DNA from: RGIG5579 sp045580105
GTDB lineage: Bacteria; Bacillota; Clostridia; Oscillospirales; SIG627
Assembly (NCBI GenBank): GCA_045580105.1
Contig: JAZNNH010000013.1
Span: forward strand, 1-5,999
Length of the DNA: 5,999 nucleotides
Direction: 5' to 3'
The position numbers and the translations under genes were made by a program. The notes under the pieces were generated by a model. It searched no databases and was not told the origin of the DNA. It saw only the letters and a program-made list of their open reading frames with translations. Below, piece by piece: positions 1-5,310 of this stretch; the stretch's first letter is position 1, and every line of letters starts with the position of its first letter.

Positions 1-2
1 GT

Positions 3-9
3 AAAGGAG
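3..9 (+). promoter_or_regulatory. Ribosome binding site of ybaB
   Basis: AAAGGAG lies 6 nt before the ATG at 16 and is a near-perfect Shine-Dalgarno match. It fixes the ybaB start. No promoter is visible in the 15 bases upstream, so the gene is probably transcribed from an operon that begins outside the window (dnaX is the usual neighbour, but this is inference). Confidence 0.85.
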
Positions 10-15
10 TTTAAT

Positions 16-363
16 ATGAAAGCAAGATTACCGCAAGGAATGGGAAAAGGTCCCTCCAGCCAAAAAGATATGCTTCGCCAAGTTCAGAAGATGCAAGAAG
101 AAATGGAAGCAATGCAAGAGGAACTGGCAAACCGTGAATATGAGATCGCTTCCGGCGGCGGCGTTTGTAAGATCGTAATCTCGGGCAAGAAAGAAATCAA
201 ATCCATCGAACTGGATCCTGTGATTGTCGATCCCGAAGATTTGGAAACCCTGCAAGACGTCCTCGTTGCCGGTGTCAACGAAGCCATCAAGCGCGTGGAA
301 GAAACCGGCAATGCCGAGATGTCTAAAATCACCGGAAATTTAAATCTTCCGGGACTGTTCTGA
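16..363 (+). CDS. ybaB: YbaB/EbfC family nucleoid-associated protein
   Basis: Small DNA-binding protein of 115 aa, the usual family length. Family members form dimers, bind DNA and coat the nucleoid. The gene is normally linked to recR and dnaX, so a role alongside recombination repair is likely. Visible in the sequence: a glycine/proline-rich start (residues 6-13), a long charged helix from about 18 to 42 (MLRQVQKMQEEMEAMQEEL), then the family core with the GGG at 48-50, the DPEDLETLQD segment near 72-81, the VNEAIKRVEE helix near 87-96 and the C-terminal LPGLF. The start has a strong ribosome binding site. The stop at 361-363 is 1 nt from recR, so the two are cotranscribed. The N-terminal KARLPQGMG wording resembles that of Oscillospirales homologues from memory. 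Identification is secure; the exact cellular role is known only loosely for the family. Confidence 0.96.
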   Translation: MKARLPQGMGKGPSSQKDMLRQVQKMQEEMEAMQEELANREYEIASGGGVCKIVISGKKEIKSIELDPVIVDPEDLETLQDVLVAGVNEAIKRVEETGNAEMSKITGNLNLPGLF

Positions 364-364
364 T

Positions 365-967
365 ATGCTTGGCTTCACACCTGCTCTTGAAAAACTGGTA
401 GAACATTTCAGATTACTACCCGGAATCGGGTATAAATCTGCTGTTCGTATGGCTTTTTGTATTTTGGATATGCCCGATGAAAAAGCAAAAAGCTTCGCGC
501 AGTCGATCTTGGATGCAAAGGAAAAAATCGGCCACTGCAAAATTTGTCAAGACATCAGCGAAAAGGAAGTTTGTTCGCTCTGCTCGGATGAAAATCGCGA
601 CCGCAGCACGATTTGTGTTGTGGAAAACTCCAAGGACGTTCTCGCGATTGAAAAAATCAACGATTATCGGGGACTGTTTCACGTTCTCGGTGGACTGATC
701 AATCCGATGGAAGGCATCGGACCCGACCAGCTGCGTATCAAACAGCTCTTAGAGCGCCTTGGCAATCAAACCGTACAAGAGATCATCGTCGCAACCAACC
801 CCAGCATTGAGGGGGAAGCTACGGCTATGTATTTGAGTCGATTAATCAAGCCGTTCGGTGTTCGCGTAACCCGTCTTGCCTATGGTCTGCCCGCAGGTGG
901 GGAATTGGAATATGCAGATGAATTAACGCTTTACAAAGCCCTTGAGGGAAGAAGAGAAATTGAATAA
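365..967 (+). CDS. recR: Recombination mediator protein RecR
   Basis: RecR, 200 aa, full length for the family. It acts in the cytoplasm with RecF and RecO to load RecA onto SSB-coated single-stranded DNA at gaps. Domains in order: a helix-hairpin-helix at the N-terminus (LLPGIGYKSAVRMAF, 17-31), a four-cysteine zinc finger (C58, C61, C70, C73), a Toprim domain (CVVE around 84-87, the HVLGGLINPMEGIGPDQL region at 106-123, ATNPSIEGEATAMYL at 143-157), and the C-terminal GLPAGGELEYADELTL signature at 174-189. The four cysteines and the Toprim acidic residues are all present, so the protein should be functional. The ATG at 365 follows the ybaB stop after one base and has no good ribosome binding site (only GGGA at 351-354), which suggests translational coupling to ybaB. 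A strong hairpin terminator follows the stop at once. Confidence 0.98.
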   Translation: MLGFTPALEKLVEHFRLLPGIGYKSAVRMAFCILDMPDEKAKSFAQSILDAKEKIGHCKICQDISEKEVCSLCSDENRDRSTICVVENSKDVLAIEKINDYRGLFHVLGGLINPMEGIGPDQLRIKQLLERLGNQTVQEIIVATNPSIEGEATAMYLSRLIKPFGVRVTRLAYGLPAGGELEYADELTLYKALEGRREIE

Positions 968-998
968 AAAAAGGAAGCGAATTTCGCTTCCTTTTTTT
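966..998. terminator. Bidirectional intrinsic terminator between recR and the convergent DUF378 gene
   Basis: Perfect 8-bp stem GGAAGCGA (973-980) with TCGCTTCC (984-991) and a 3-nt loop, flanked by seven A (966-972) and seven T (992-998). On the plus strand it overlaps the recR stop and ends in a U-tract. On the minus strand the A-run becomes a U-tract, so it can also end the transcript of the gene at 1019-1228, whose stop is 21 nt away. Use in both directions is inferred from symmetry and gene layout. Confidence 0.93.
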
Positions 999-1018
999 AT
1001 TTGTCTGATCAAAGGGTT

Positions 1019-1228
1019 TTATTCCGCTGCCGATAAGCGTTCGCTTTTCTTAAACAGGATGGAAATGCACCAAAGAGCGCAAAGCCCCACCAAAGTAAAG
1101 ATCACTCTTGCGATGATGTGAGCGCTGCCAGGGAAAATCCAGGATACAATATCAAAATTGAAAAGTCCAATGCTTCCCCAGTTCAAACCACCGATGATCA
1201 GAATAATCAGTGCAATTCTGTCAAGCAT
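1019..1228 (-). CDS. DUF378 family small membrane protein
   Basis: Protein of 69 aa with two predicted membrane helices (about 3-21 and 38-58). Between and within them sits the DUF378 signature: GGLNWG at 13-18 followed by GLFNFD at 21-26. It ends in a charged tail (KKSERLSAAE). The family (B. subtilis YuzA type) is widespread in Firmicutes and other bacteria; no biochemical function is established, so none is claimed here. The ATG at 1228-1226 is preceded by GAGG (1241-1238) with a 9-nt spacer. The gene stands alone: it converges on recR and shares its terminator, and lies downstream of the terminator of the DUF4097 operon, so it should have its own promoter around 1245-1290. No clear -35/-10 pair could be chosen there. 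Confidence 0.9.
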   Translation of the reverse strand: MLDRIALIILIIGGLNWGSIGLFNFDIVSWIFPGSAHIIARVIFTLVGLCALWCISILFKKSERLSAAE

Positions 1229-1261
1229 TATATGATACCTCAGATCGTGCTTAATTTCGTT

Positions 1262-1293
1262 TTAGGATATAAAAAAGAGATCCTATATCCTAA
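1262..1293. repeat. 9-bp perfect inverted repeat upstream of the DUF378 gene
   Basis: TTAGGATAT (1262-1270) and ATATCCTAA (1285-1293) are perfectly complementary with a 14-nt spacer. The right arm sits inside the loop of the terminator hairpin at 1272-1313 and the left arm just outside it, so the two structures interleave. It could be a second RNA hairpin, a pseudoknot partner or an operator for the DUF378 promoter; the sequence does not decide. Confidence 0.55.
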
Positions 1294-1313
1294 GAATATT
1301 ATGATCTCTTTTT
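1271..1313 (-). terminator. Intrinsic terminator of the HAAS-DUF4097 operon
   Basis: Read on the minus strand, AAAAAGAGATC (1313-1303) pairs over 11 bp with GATCTCTTTTT (1282-1272), and the U-rich 3' side reaches 1271. The 20-nt loop can fold further: 1299-1294 with 1290-1285, including one G-U pair, around a 3-nt loop, giving one long hairpin with a small internal loop. It lies 30 nt past the stop of the DUF4097 gene, the right place for its terminator. The stem is AT-rich at its base, so efficiency may be moderate. Confidence 0.75.
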
Positions 1314-1343
1314 ACAATTTTATCGATGGAATTTTTTACCGTT

Positions 1344-2393
1344 TCAAAGGGAAGGGGTATCGCTGATCGGCGCATCGTTTTCAAGCGGTGCTTCTTCTGT
1401 GAGAGGAACATTATCAACCGGTACATATTGGTCTTCGTTTTCTCCGGAAAAATCAACTTCCATGTTTCCGATTAAAACGGATGCCGTAATTCTGTTGGGA
1501 TTGTTGGCATCGCCGCGTAGTTCTTTTCCGCAAAGCTGTCCGTTTCGGGAAATGGCTCCGAGCGCACAGGAAAACGTGAGTTTAAATTCTGTTGTCGGTA
1601 TGTCGGTTTCCACGTCCACGTGACCGATCCAAGATTCTAAAACCGTAGACAAATTTTTCAAATTCGGGACGTGGATCTCAAGGTCGCCCCATTTTGTATT
1701 AACGGAAAGACTGTTGTATGCAGAATTTTCACATTCTACGTTTGTGATATTGCCTTTTACCGAAATTTTGGATTCCGAGGATTTTAAATTTTTAAATTCC
1801 ACGTCACCGATAAAGGACGAAACGTTTAAAACGTCAGCATCGATTCCATCCAGAACAACGTCACCGATTTTAGAATTGATGTCAATTTGATCAACTTTAT
1901 AACCTTCGGCAAGATTCAAAATCACCGTTTTTTCGGCGTTTGTCGTGTTGCCGAGCCCAAACATATGTCTAAGCCCTTTAAAAGAGAACCCGTCTTTATC
2001 AATATAAATACCCATAAAGCCAACGGGATCAACTTCTTTGATGACAAGGGTTTCGCCGACGATTTTGCAAGAGATATTGTTTACGTCTGCTTTTTTCAAT
2101 TCAATTTCGGTTTGCTGCGCAGAACGGATGATCACGTCACCGGCAAAGGAAGTCAAATCAATTCTGAGAAACTCTTTATTGGATAATTTTTTTACAAAAT
2201 TTGACTCCGGAGAATCGGCAAGCAACTGAGTAAGAGAAATGGTTTTGTCTTCAATACTTTGATACTTTTTCTCAACACCGTACGGATTGATTCCTTTTAT
2301 CTTCACAAACAGAGAGCTGGAAAGCGCCAGAAGCAAGCCGGCGCAAAGAAGAATCAAAGCGGTGATGAGGATAGACTTTGTGGTTCGCTTCAT
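1344..2393 (-). CDS. Membrane-anchored DUF4097 family protein (putative adhesin / beta-solenoid)
   Basis: Protein of 349 aa. It has a short basic N-terminus (MKRTTK), one membrane helix at about 8-29, a linker, then a beta-rich region from about 76 to 315, and an acidic, proline-containing tail (318-349). The beta region shows the DUF4097 pattern of short strands turning at G-D-V: GDV at 85-87, 177-179 and 196-198, GDL at 236-238, GHV at 257-259, GNM at 309-311. The repeat fits a right-handed beta-solenoid lying outside the membrane. DUF4097 proteins are often encoded beside DUF1700/HAAS proteins in Firmicutes, as here, and are linked by context to envelope stress; molecular function is not established. 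The start was set at the ATG 2393-2391, which has GGAGGG (2404-2399) 5 nt upstream, rather than an upstream alternative adding 8 residues. It overlaps the stop of the preceding gene as ATGA, so the two are translationally coupled. Confidence 0.85.
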   Translation of the reverse strand: MKRTTKSILITALILLCAGLLLALSSSLFVKIKGINPYGVEKKYQSIEDKTISLTQLLADSPESNFVKKLSNKEFLRIDLTSFAGDVIIRSAQQTEIELKKADVNNISCKIVGETLVIKEVDPVGFMGIYIDKDGFSFKGLRHMFGLGNTTNAEKTVILNLAEGYKVDQIDINSKIGDVVLDGIDADVLNVSSFIGDVEFKNLKSSESKISVKGNITNVECENSAYNSLSVNTKWGDLEIHVPNLKNLSTVLESWIGHVDVETDIPTTEFKLTFSCALGAISRNGQLCGKELRGDANNPNRITASVLIGNMEVDFSGENEDQYVPVDNVPLTEEAPLENDAPISDTPSL

Positions 2394-3733
2394 GCATTCC
2401 CTCCGTAAAGATAACAATAAAGAACTTTCATATAGCGTTTGAATTTCTTGGTCAAGAATTTGATTACCTTCGGCATAACACCAAAGAGAAGTTCATAAAC
2501 CAAACCGGTCAGCGCGGTTACAAACGAGAAGATAACAGTTCCCACACCGATTTCAATCAATGCAACGGAAACGGTATCAAACAGCATAGCAAAGCCGTAG
2601 ATCAGCTCAATCACGCCTCCGACAACCAGTGCCGCAATGATCGCAAAAACAAGTACGGAAAGAAAAATGATAATCAGGGTGAGTGCTGCATATGAAATAA
2701 TTCCTGCGGCAAACGGAAGAATTAAAAGGGGAAATGTAAGAATGCTGAGAAAAACGGTAAGAAACGAAACCGTCCCTTTCGATGCAGTGGATTTGGCAAA
2801 CATTTTCTTGAAAACACCCACGTACTCAACCGGAGCATCTTCCTCCAAAGGATCGATCTGATAAGGGCTTACGGCGGTTCCGGAAAGGTCTTTATCTTCC
2901 GTAACAAACGGCTCGACGGACATTTCTTCGTCAATATCGTCAGAACACTCCTCAATCTTCGTTTCGCCCGATTCCTCTTCATCGTGAAAGGTATCTTCAT
3001 CGAATTTTTGGGCTTTTTCAAGGGTTTCTGCTTTGGCATTTTCGATTTCTTGAGGTGTTAGCCCGTTTTCACGGTCGATGGGCTCAAGAACGATCTCTTC
3101 CACCGGTTCGCTTCTTTGTTCAATGATAACCTTTTCACCGAAAAGGGGAGTGATTTCCTCATTTTCAAGAGAATGAACAAGCTCGGCTTTGTTTTCACGT
3201 GAATTCGGCTTTGAGAAGATCAGATCAATTTCATCCTGATTATCATCCTCGCTTTGCGTTTTTTGACTTTCGTCATTTTCGCTCGGTAAGGTATCTTGTA
3301 AACGATCTTCGCCACATTCAAAATCAGACATCAGTAAATCCTCATCTTTGGTTTCCGTTTCCAAAGCAAGATCGACATTCGTCCGGTGTTCAGCGGAATC
3401 TTCTTCTGTTTTTTGGGCTACGCTCTCGGATTCGAAACCGGATTCTTCTATTTCATCGGCTTGCGCAACAGAATCCGAATTTTGATCAGAGGGAGCATCC
3501 CCGTCAAAATTTTCTTCCTGTGCTTGACAGGCAGTGCTTTGCCCCGTAAAGACATCTTTCAATTTGGCAGCAATTCTCTCCGGAGAGCCAAAGGACTTCA
3601 CCACCGCCTCTTCGGTGAGAGCGTCGGTGTCTTTCAATTTTCTTTCATAGAAAGCGAGAACTGTTTTTTGATCCTCGGCGGATAAAAAATCAAGTTGAAA
3701 TTTTAATCGTTTCAAAAAAGCATTTCCGGTCAT
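2390..3733 (-). CDS. HAAS/DUF1700-type membrane protein with a long acidic linker
   Basis: Protein of 447 aa in three parts. Residues 1-62 resemble the HAAS domain: a first helix FLKRLKFQLDFL, then an EDQKTVLAFYERKLKD helix, and the typical EEAVVKSFGSPERIAAKLK end at about 41-59. Residues 66-306 are a low-complexity, acidic stretch in which about a third of residues are Asp or Glu, probably disordered. Residues 308-447 hold the membrane part, with hydrophobic spans at about 321-342, 344-377 (perhaps two helices) and 388-417, and a basic tail (KFLTKKFKRYMK) that should be cytoplasmic. The order HAAS then glycine- and leucine/isoleucine-rich membrane region is that of DUF1700 proteins, but those are usually near 200 aa, so the linker is extra. 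Start: ATG 3733-3731 with a modest GGTGAAG site (3742-3736); a TTG 15 nt upstream is less likely. First gene of an operon with the DUF4097 gene; likely an envelope-associated pair, function inferred only from family context. Confidence 0.8.
   Translation of the reverse strand: MTGNAFLKRLKFQLDFLSAEDQKTVLAFYERKLKDTDALTEEAVVKSFGSPERIAAKLKDVFTGQSTACQAQEENFDGDAPSDQNSDSVAQADEIEESGFESESVAQKTEEDSAEHRTNVDLALETETKDEDLLMSDFECGEDRLQDTLPSENDESQKTQSEDDNQDEIDLIFSKPNSRENKAELVHSLENEEITPLFGEKVIIEQRSEPVEEIVLEPIDRENGLTPQEIENAKAETLEKAQKFDEDTFHDEEESGETKIEECSDDIDEEMSVEPFVTEDKDLSGTAVSPYQIDPLEEDAPVEYVGVFKKMFAKSTASKGTVSFLTVFLSILTFPLLILPFAAGIISYAALTLIIIFLSVLVFAIIAALVVGGVIELIYGFAMLFDTVSVALIEIGVGTVIFSFVTALTGLVYELLFGVMPKVIKFLTKKFKRYMKVLYCYLYGGNA
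2399..2404 (-). promoter_or_regulatory. Ribosome binding site of the DUF4097 gene, inside the upstream gene
   Basis: GGAGGG on the minus strand, 5 nt before the ATG at 2393. These six bases are also the two Gly codons (GGA GGG) of the YGGNA C-terminus of the HAAS protein. The strong site decides the start of the DUF4097 gene. Confidence 0.85.
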
Positions 3734-3765
3734 TTCTTCACCACACAATATAAGTTATTATTATC

Positions 3766-3794
3766 ATTATTACATATTTTAATAAAAAAATCAA
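3766..3794 (-). promoter_or_regulatory. Candidate promoter of the HAAS-DUF4097 operon
   Basis: On the minus strand TTGATT (3794-3789) and AATAAT (3771-3766) are 17 bp apart, with TG at 3774-3773 making an extended -10. The -10 lacks the usual first T. The region is very AT-rich and offers other -10 matches, such as GATAAT at 3765-3760, so the exact placement is uncertain. The predicted transcript would start near 3760 and give a leader of about 26 nt. Confidence 0.45.
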
Positions 3795-3837
3795 TATTGG
3801 AATCAAAAAAGGGAAAAAGAGTTTTCGCCGGTTTTGC

Positions 3838-3866
3838 TTGTATTTTTGCTTGCGCTGTGATAAAAT
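3838..3866 (+). promoter_or_regulatory. Candidate promoter of thyA-folA
   Basis: TTGTAT (3838-3843), a 17-bp spacer and TAAAAT (3861-3866) preceded by TG at 3858-3859 as an extended -10. Transcription would start near 3873, just before the ribosome binding site. Because these elements lie inside a possible upstream extension of the thyA frame, they support the later start at 3889. It diverges from the HAAS operon promoter, with the two -35 boxes about 43 bp apart across an A-rich stretch. Confidence 0.6.
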
Positions 3867-3873
3867 GGTGTGC

Positions 3874-3882
3874 GAGGGGAGG
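3874..3882 (+). promoter_or_regulatory. Ribosome binding site that sets the thyA start
   Basis: GAGGGGAGG ends 6 nt before the ATG at 3889. The frame is open further upstream, with an ATG at 3838 that would add 17 residues, but no such site precedes that one and the added residues do not resemble ThyA. The start at 3889 is therefore preferred. Confidence 0.88.
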
Positions 3883-3888
3883 ATTGAA

Positions 3889-4734
3889 ATGAGTTACGCT
3901 GACAACATTTTTATTTCCATGTGCCGCGATATTTTGGATCACGGTGTCGATACAAAAGGGGAGAAGGTTCGTCCTCATTGGGAAGACGGCTCGACGGCAT
4001 ACACCATCAAGCGATTCGGTGTGGTCAATCGCTATGATCTTTGCAAGGAATTTCCTGCCATCACACTGCGCAAAACCGCGTTTCGAAGCTGTGTTGACGA
4101 GCTTCTTTGGATTTGGCAAAAAAAGAGCAACCGTATTTGCGAAATCTCATCCAAAATCTGGGATTCTTGGGCGGATGAAAACGGAACCATCGGCAAAGCA
4201 TACGGCTATCAACTTTCCTTACAATACCAATTTAAACAAGGGGTAATGGATCAGGTTGACAACGTGCTTTGGCAACTACAAAACACGCCTTTTTCAAGAC
4301 GAATTCTCACCAATCTCTACAATTTCGCCGACCTCTCCGAAATGGGTCTTGAACCCTGTGCTTATTCTATGACCTTCAACGTAACCCAAGACGCTTCCGG
4401 CGCTTTGGTTTTGAATTCGATCCTCAATCAAAGATCCAGTGACGTCTTAACCGCCAACAATTGGAACGTGGTTCAGTATGCGGTATTAACGCATATGTTT
4501 GCCCAAGTTTCCGGCATGAAGGTGGGCGAATTCGTCCACGTGATTGCCGATGCCCACATTTACGACAGACACGTTCCTTTGGTAAAAGAATTGATTTCAC
4601 GCGAGCCCTTGCCGGCTCCCAAATTCTGGATCAACCCCGAAATCCATGATTTTTATCAGTTCACACTTGATGACGTAAAACTTTTGGATTACGAAACTCA
4701 CGAACAAATCAAAAACATTCCCGTCGCGATTTAA
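3889..4734 (+). CDS. thyA: Thymidylate synthase ThyA
   Basis: Thymidylate synthase, 281 aa. In the cytoplasm it methylates dUMP to dTMP with 5,10-methylene-tetrahydrofolate, which is oxidised to dihydrofolate. Key residues by comparison with E. coli ThyA: the paired arginines R137-R138 (TPFSRRIL) that bind the dUMP phosphate of the partner subunit, catalytic C157 in LEPCAYS, the QRSSDV motif at 181-186 with R182 and D185, N193 in NNWNVV that selects dUMP over dCMP, and DAHIYDRH at 221-228 with H223 and Y225. The conserved IPVAI C-terminus, which closes over the active site, is intact. The residue after the catalytic Cys is Ala, where E. coli has His; this seems normal for the clostridial branch. 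Folate cofactor regeneration is encoded directly downstream: folA starts 9 nt after the stop. Confidence 0.98.
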   Translation: MSYADNIFISMCRDILDHGVDTKGEKVRPHWEDGSTAYTIKRFGVVNRYDLCKEFPAITLRKTAFRSCVDELLWIWQKKSNRICEISSKIWDSWADENGTIGKAYGYQLSLQYQFKQGVMDQVDNVLWQLQNTPFSRRILTNLYNFADLSEMGLEPCAYSMTFNVTQDASGALVLNSILNQRSSDVLTANNWNVVQYAVLTHMFAQVSGMKVGEFVHVIADAHIYDRHVPLVKELISREPLPAPKFWINPEIHDFYQFTLDDVKLLDYETHEQIKNIPVAI

Positions 4735-4738
4735 GGAG
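4733..4738 (+). promoter_or_regulatory. Ribosome binding site of folA
   Basis: AAGGAG overlaps the thyA TAA stop and lies 5 nt before the folA ATG at 4744. This tight layout confirms the folA start and points to a shared thyA-folA mRNA. Confidence 0.85.
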
Positions 4739-4743
4739 CAAAT

Positions 4744-5244
4744 ATGAATCTTATCGTAGCAGTTGATCTGAATTGGGGGATCGGAAAAGGCAACGATCTT
4801 TTGTATCACATCCCCGAAGACATGAAGTTTTTTCGCACGATGACCATCGGGAAGAACGTCATATGCGGGAAGAACACCTTGCTTAGTTTTCCCGGCTCAA
4901 AGCCCTTGCCCGATCGCAAGCATTTTGTTTTGACCCACGGAGATCTTCCTCAGGATGAAAATCTCGTTGCGGTTCATAGTATGGAAGAATTGCAGCAAAC
5001 GCTTGCTACGCTTCCTAAAGAGGATGTTTTTGTCATTGGAGGTGCCAGCGTGTACCGCCAACTTCTCAAACAATGCAAAATTGCCTACGTTACCAAAATT
5101 TTCAAAGACGAAAAGAAGGCAGACGTGTTTTTCCCCGATTTGTCTTCCGACCCCGATTGGCGCCTTGTTGACCCCGGAAAGCGGACCGTATCAAAAAGCG
5201 GAACAGAATTTGCTTTTCAAGTATACGAAAATTCCAATCTATAA
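4744..5244 (+). CDS. folA: Dihydrofolate reductase
   Basis: Dihydrofolate reductase, 166 aa, typical chromosomal length. It reduces dihydrofolate to tetrahydrofolate with NADPH, restoring the cofactor that ThyA oxidises; it is the target of trimethoprim. Visible features: the Met20-type loop NWGIGKGNDLLYHIP (10-24), the catalytic acid D26 in PEDMKFF, the cofactor-binding segment VICGKNTLLSFPG (39-51), PLPDRKH with R58 for the folate glutamate tail (54-60), the IGGASVY dinucleotide motif with paired glycines at 99-100, and T117 in YVTKI. The position of E. coli W22 is Tyr here (Y21), and GR-K-T of the usual GRKT motif reads GKNT; both look like clostridial variation, not damage. Second gene of the thyA operon, ended by a strong terminator 5 nt past the stop. 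Also called dfrA. Confidence 0.96.
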   Translation: MNLIVAVDLNWGIGKGNDLLYHIPEDMKFFRTMTIGKNVICGKNTLLSFPGSKPLPDRKHFVLTHGDLPQDENLVAVHSMEELQQTLATLPKEDVFVIGGASVYRQLLKQCKIAYVTKIFKDEKKADVFFPDLSSDPDWRLVDPGKRTVSKSGTEFAFQVYENSNL

Positions 5245-5248
5245 AAGA

Positions 5249-5276
5249 AAACTCCGGCTTTTTGCCGGAGTTTTTT
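5249..5276 (+). terminator. Intrinsic terminator of the thyA-folA operon
   Basis: Perfect 10-bp stem, AAACTCCGGC (5249-5258) with GCCGGAGTTT (5264-5273), around a TTTTT loop, with T continuing to 5276. The GC-rich upper stem and U-tract are classic for a Rho-independent terminator. It starts 5 nt after the folA stop. Confidence 0.95.
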
Positions 5277-5304
5277 GTATACTTTAAAACCAAACTCGAA
5301 TAAT
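5275..5304 (+). promoter_or_regulatory. Candidate promoter of the DUF421 gene
   Basis: TTGTAT (5275-5280), an 18-bp spacer and AATAAT (5299-5304). The -35 overlaps the U-tract of the folA terminator. Transcription would start around 5310-5312, at or next to the ATG of the DUF421 gene, implying little or no leader. Another option is TATACT (5278-5283) as a -10, but it has no recognisable -35. The call is tentative. Confidence 0.35.
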
Positions 5305-5310
5305 AAGTTT

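Noticed and set aside
3199..3549. Plus-strand open frame of 116 codons opposite the acidic linker
   Set aside because: It mirrors the biased codon content of the Asp/Glu-rich linker on the other strand; rich in Arg, Phe and His with no fold or start signal.
3734..3748. TTG start for the HAAS protein adding 5 residues
   Set aside because: ATG at 3733 matches the usual HAAS N-terminus (M-T-x-x-x-F-L) and is the better codon.
3838..3888. Longer thyA start adding 17 residues
   Set aside because: The added stretch contains the likely promoter and ribosome binding site, and the family N-terminus begins at the ATG at 3889.
3730..4119. Minus-strand open frame of 129 codons opposite the start of thyA
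   Set aside because: It lies antisense to a well-supported thyA and across the divergent promoter region, has no ribosome binding site and resembles no protein I know.
4357..4362. ThyA with Ala after the catalytic Cys, where E. coli has His
   Set aside because: As far as I recall this PCAYS form is common in clostridial ThyA proteins, and all other active-site residues are present, so it is not a sign of a new activity.
4804..4806. DHFR with Tyr at the position of E. coli W22
   Set aside because: Clostridial DHFRs often carry an aromatic residue other than Trp here; not good evidence of trimethoprim resistance or of altered function.
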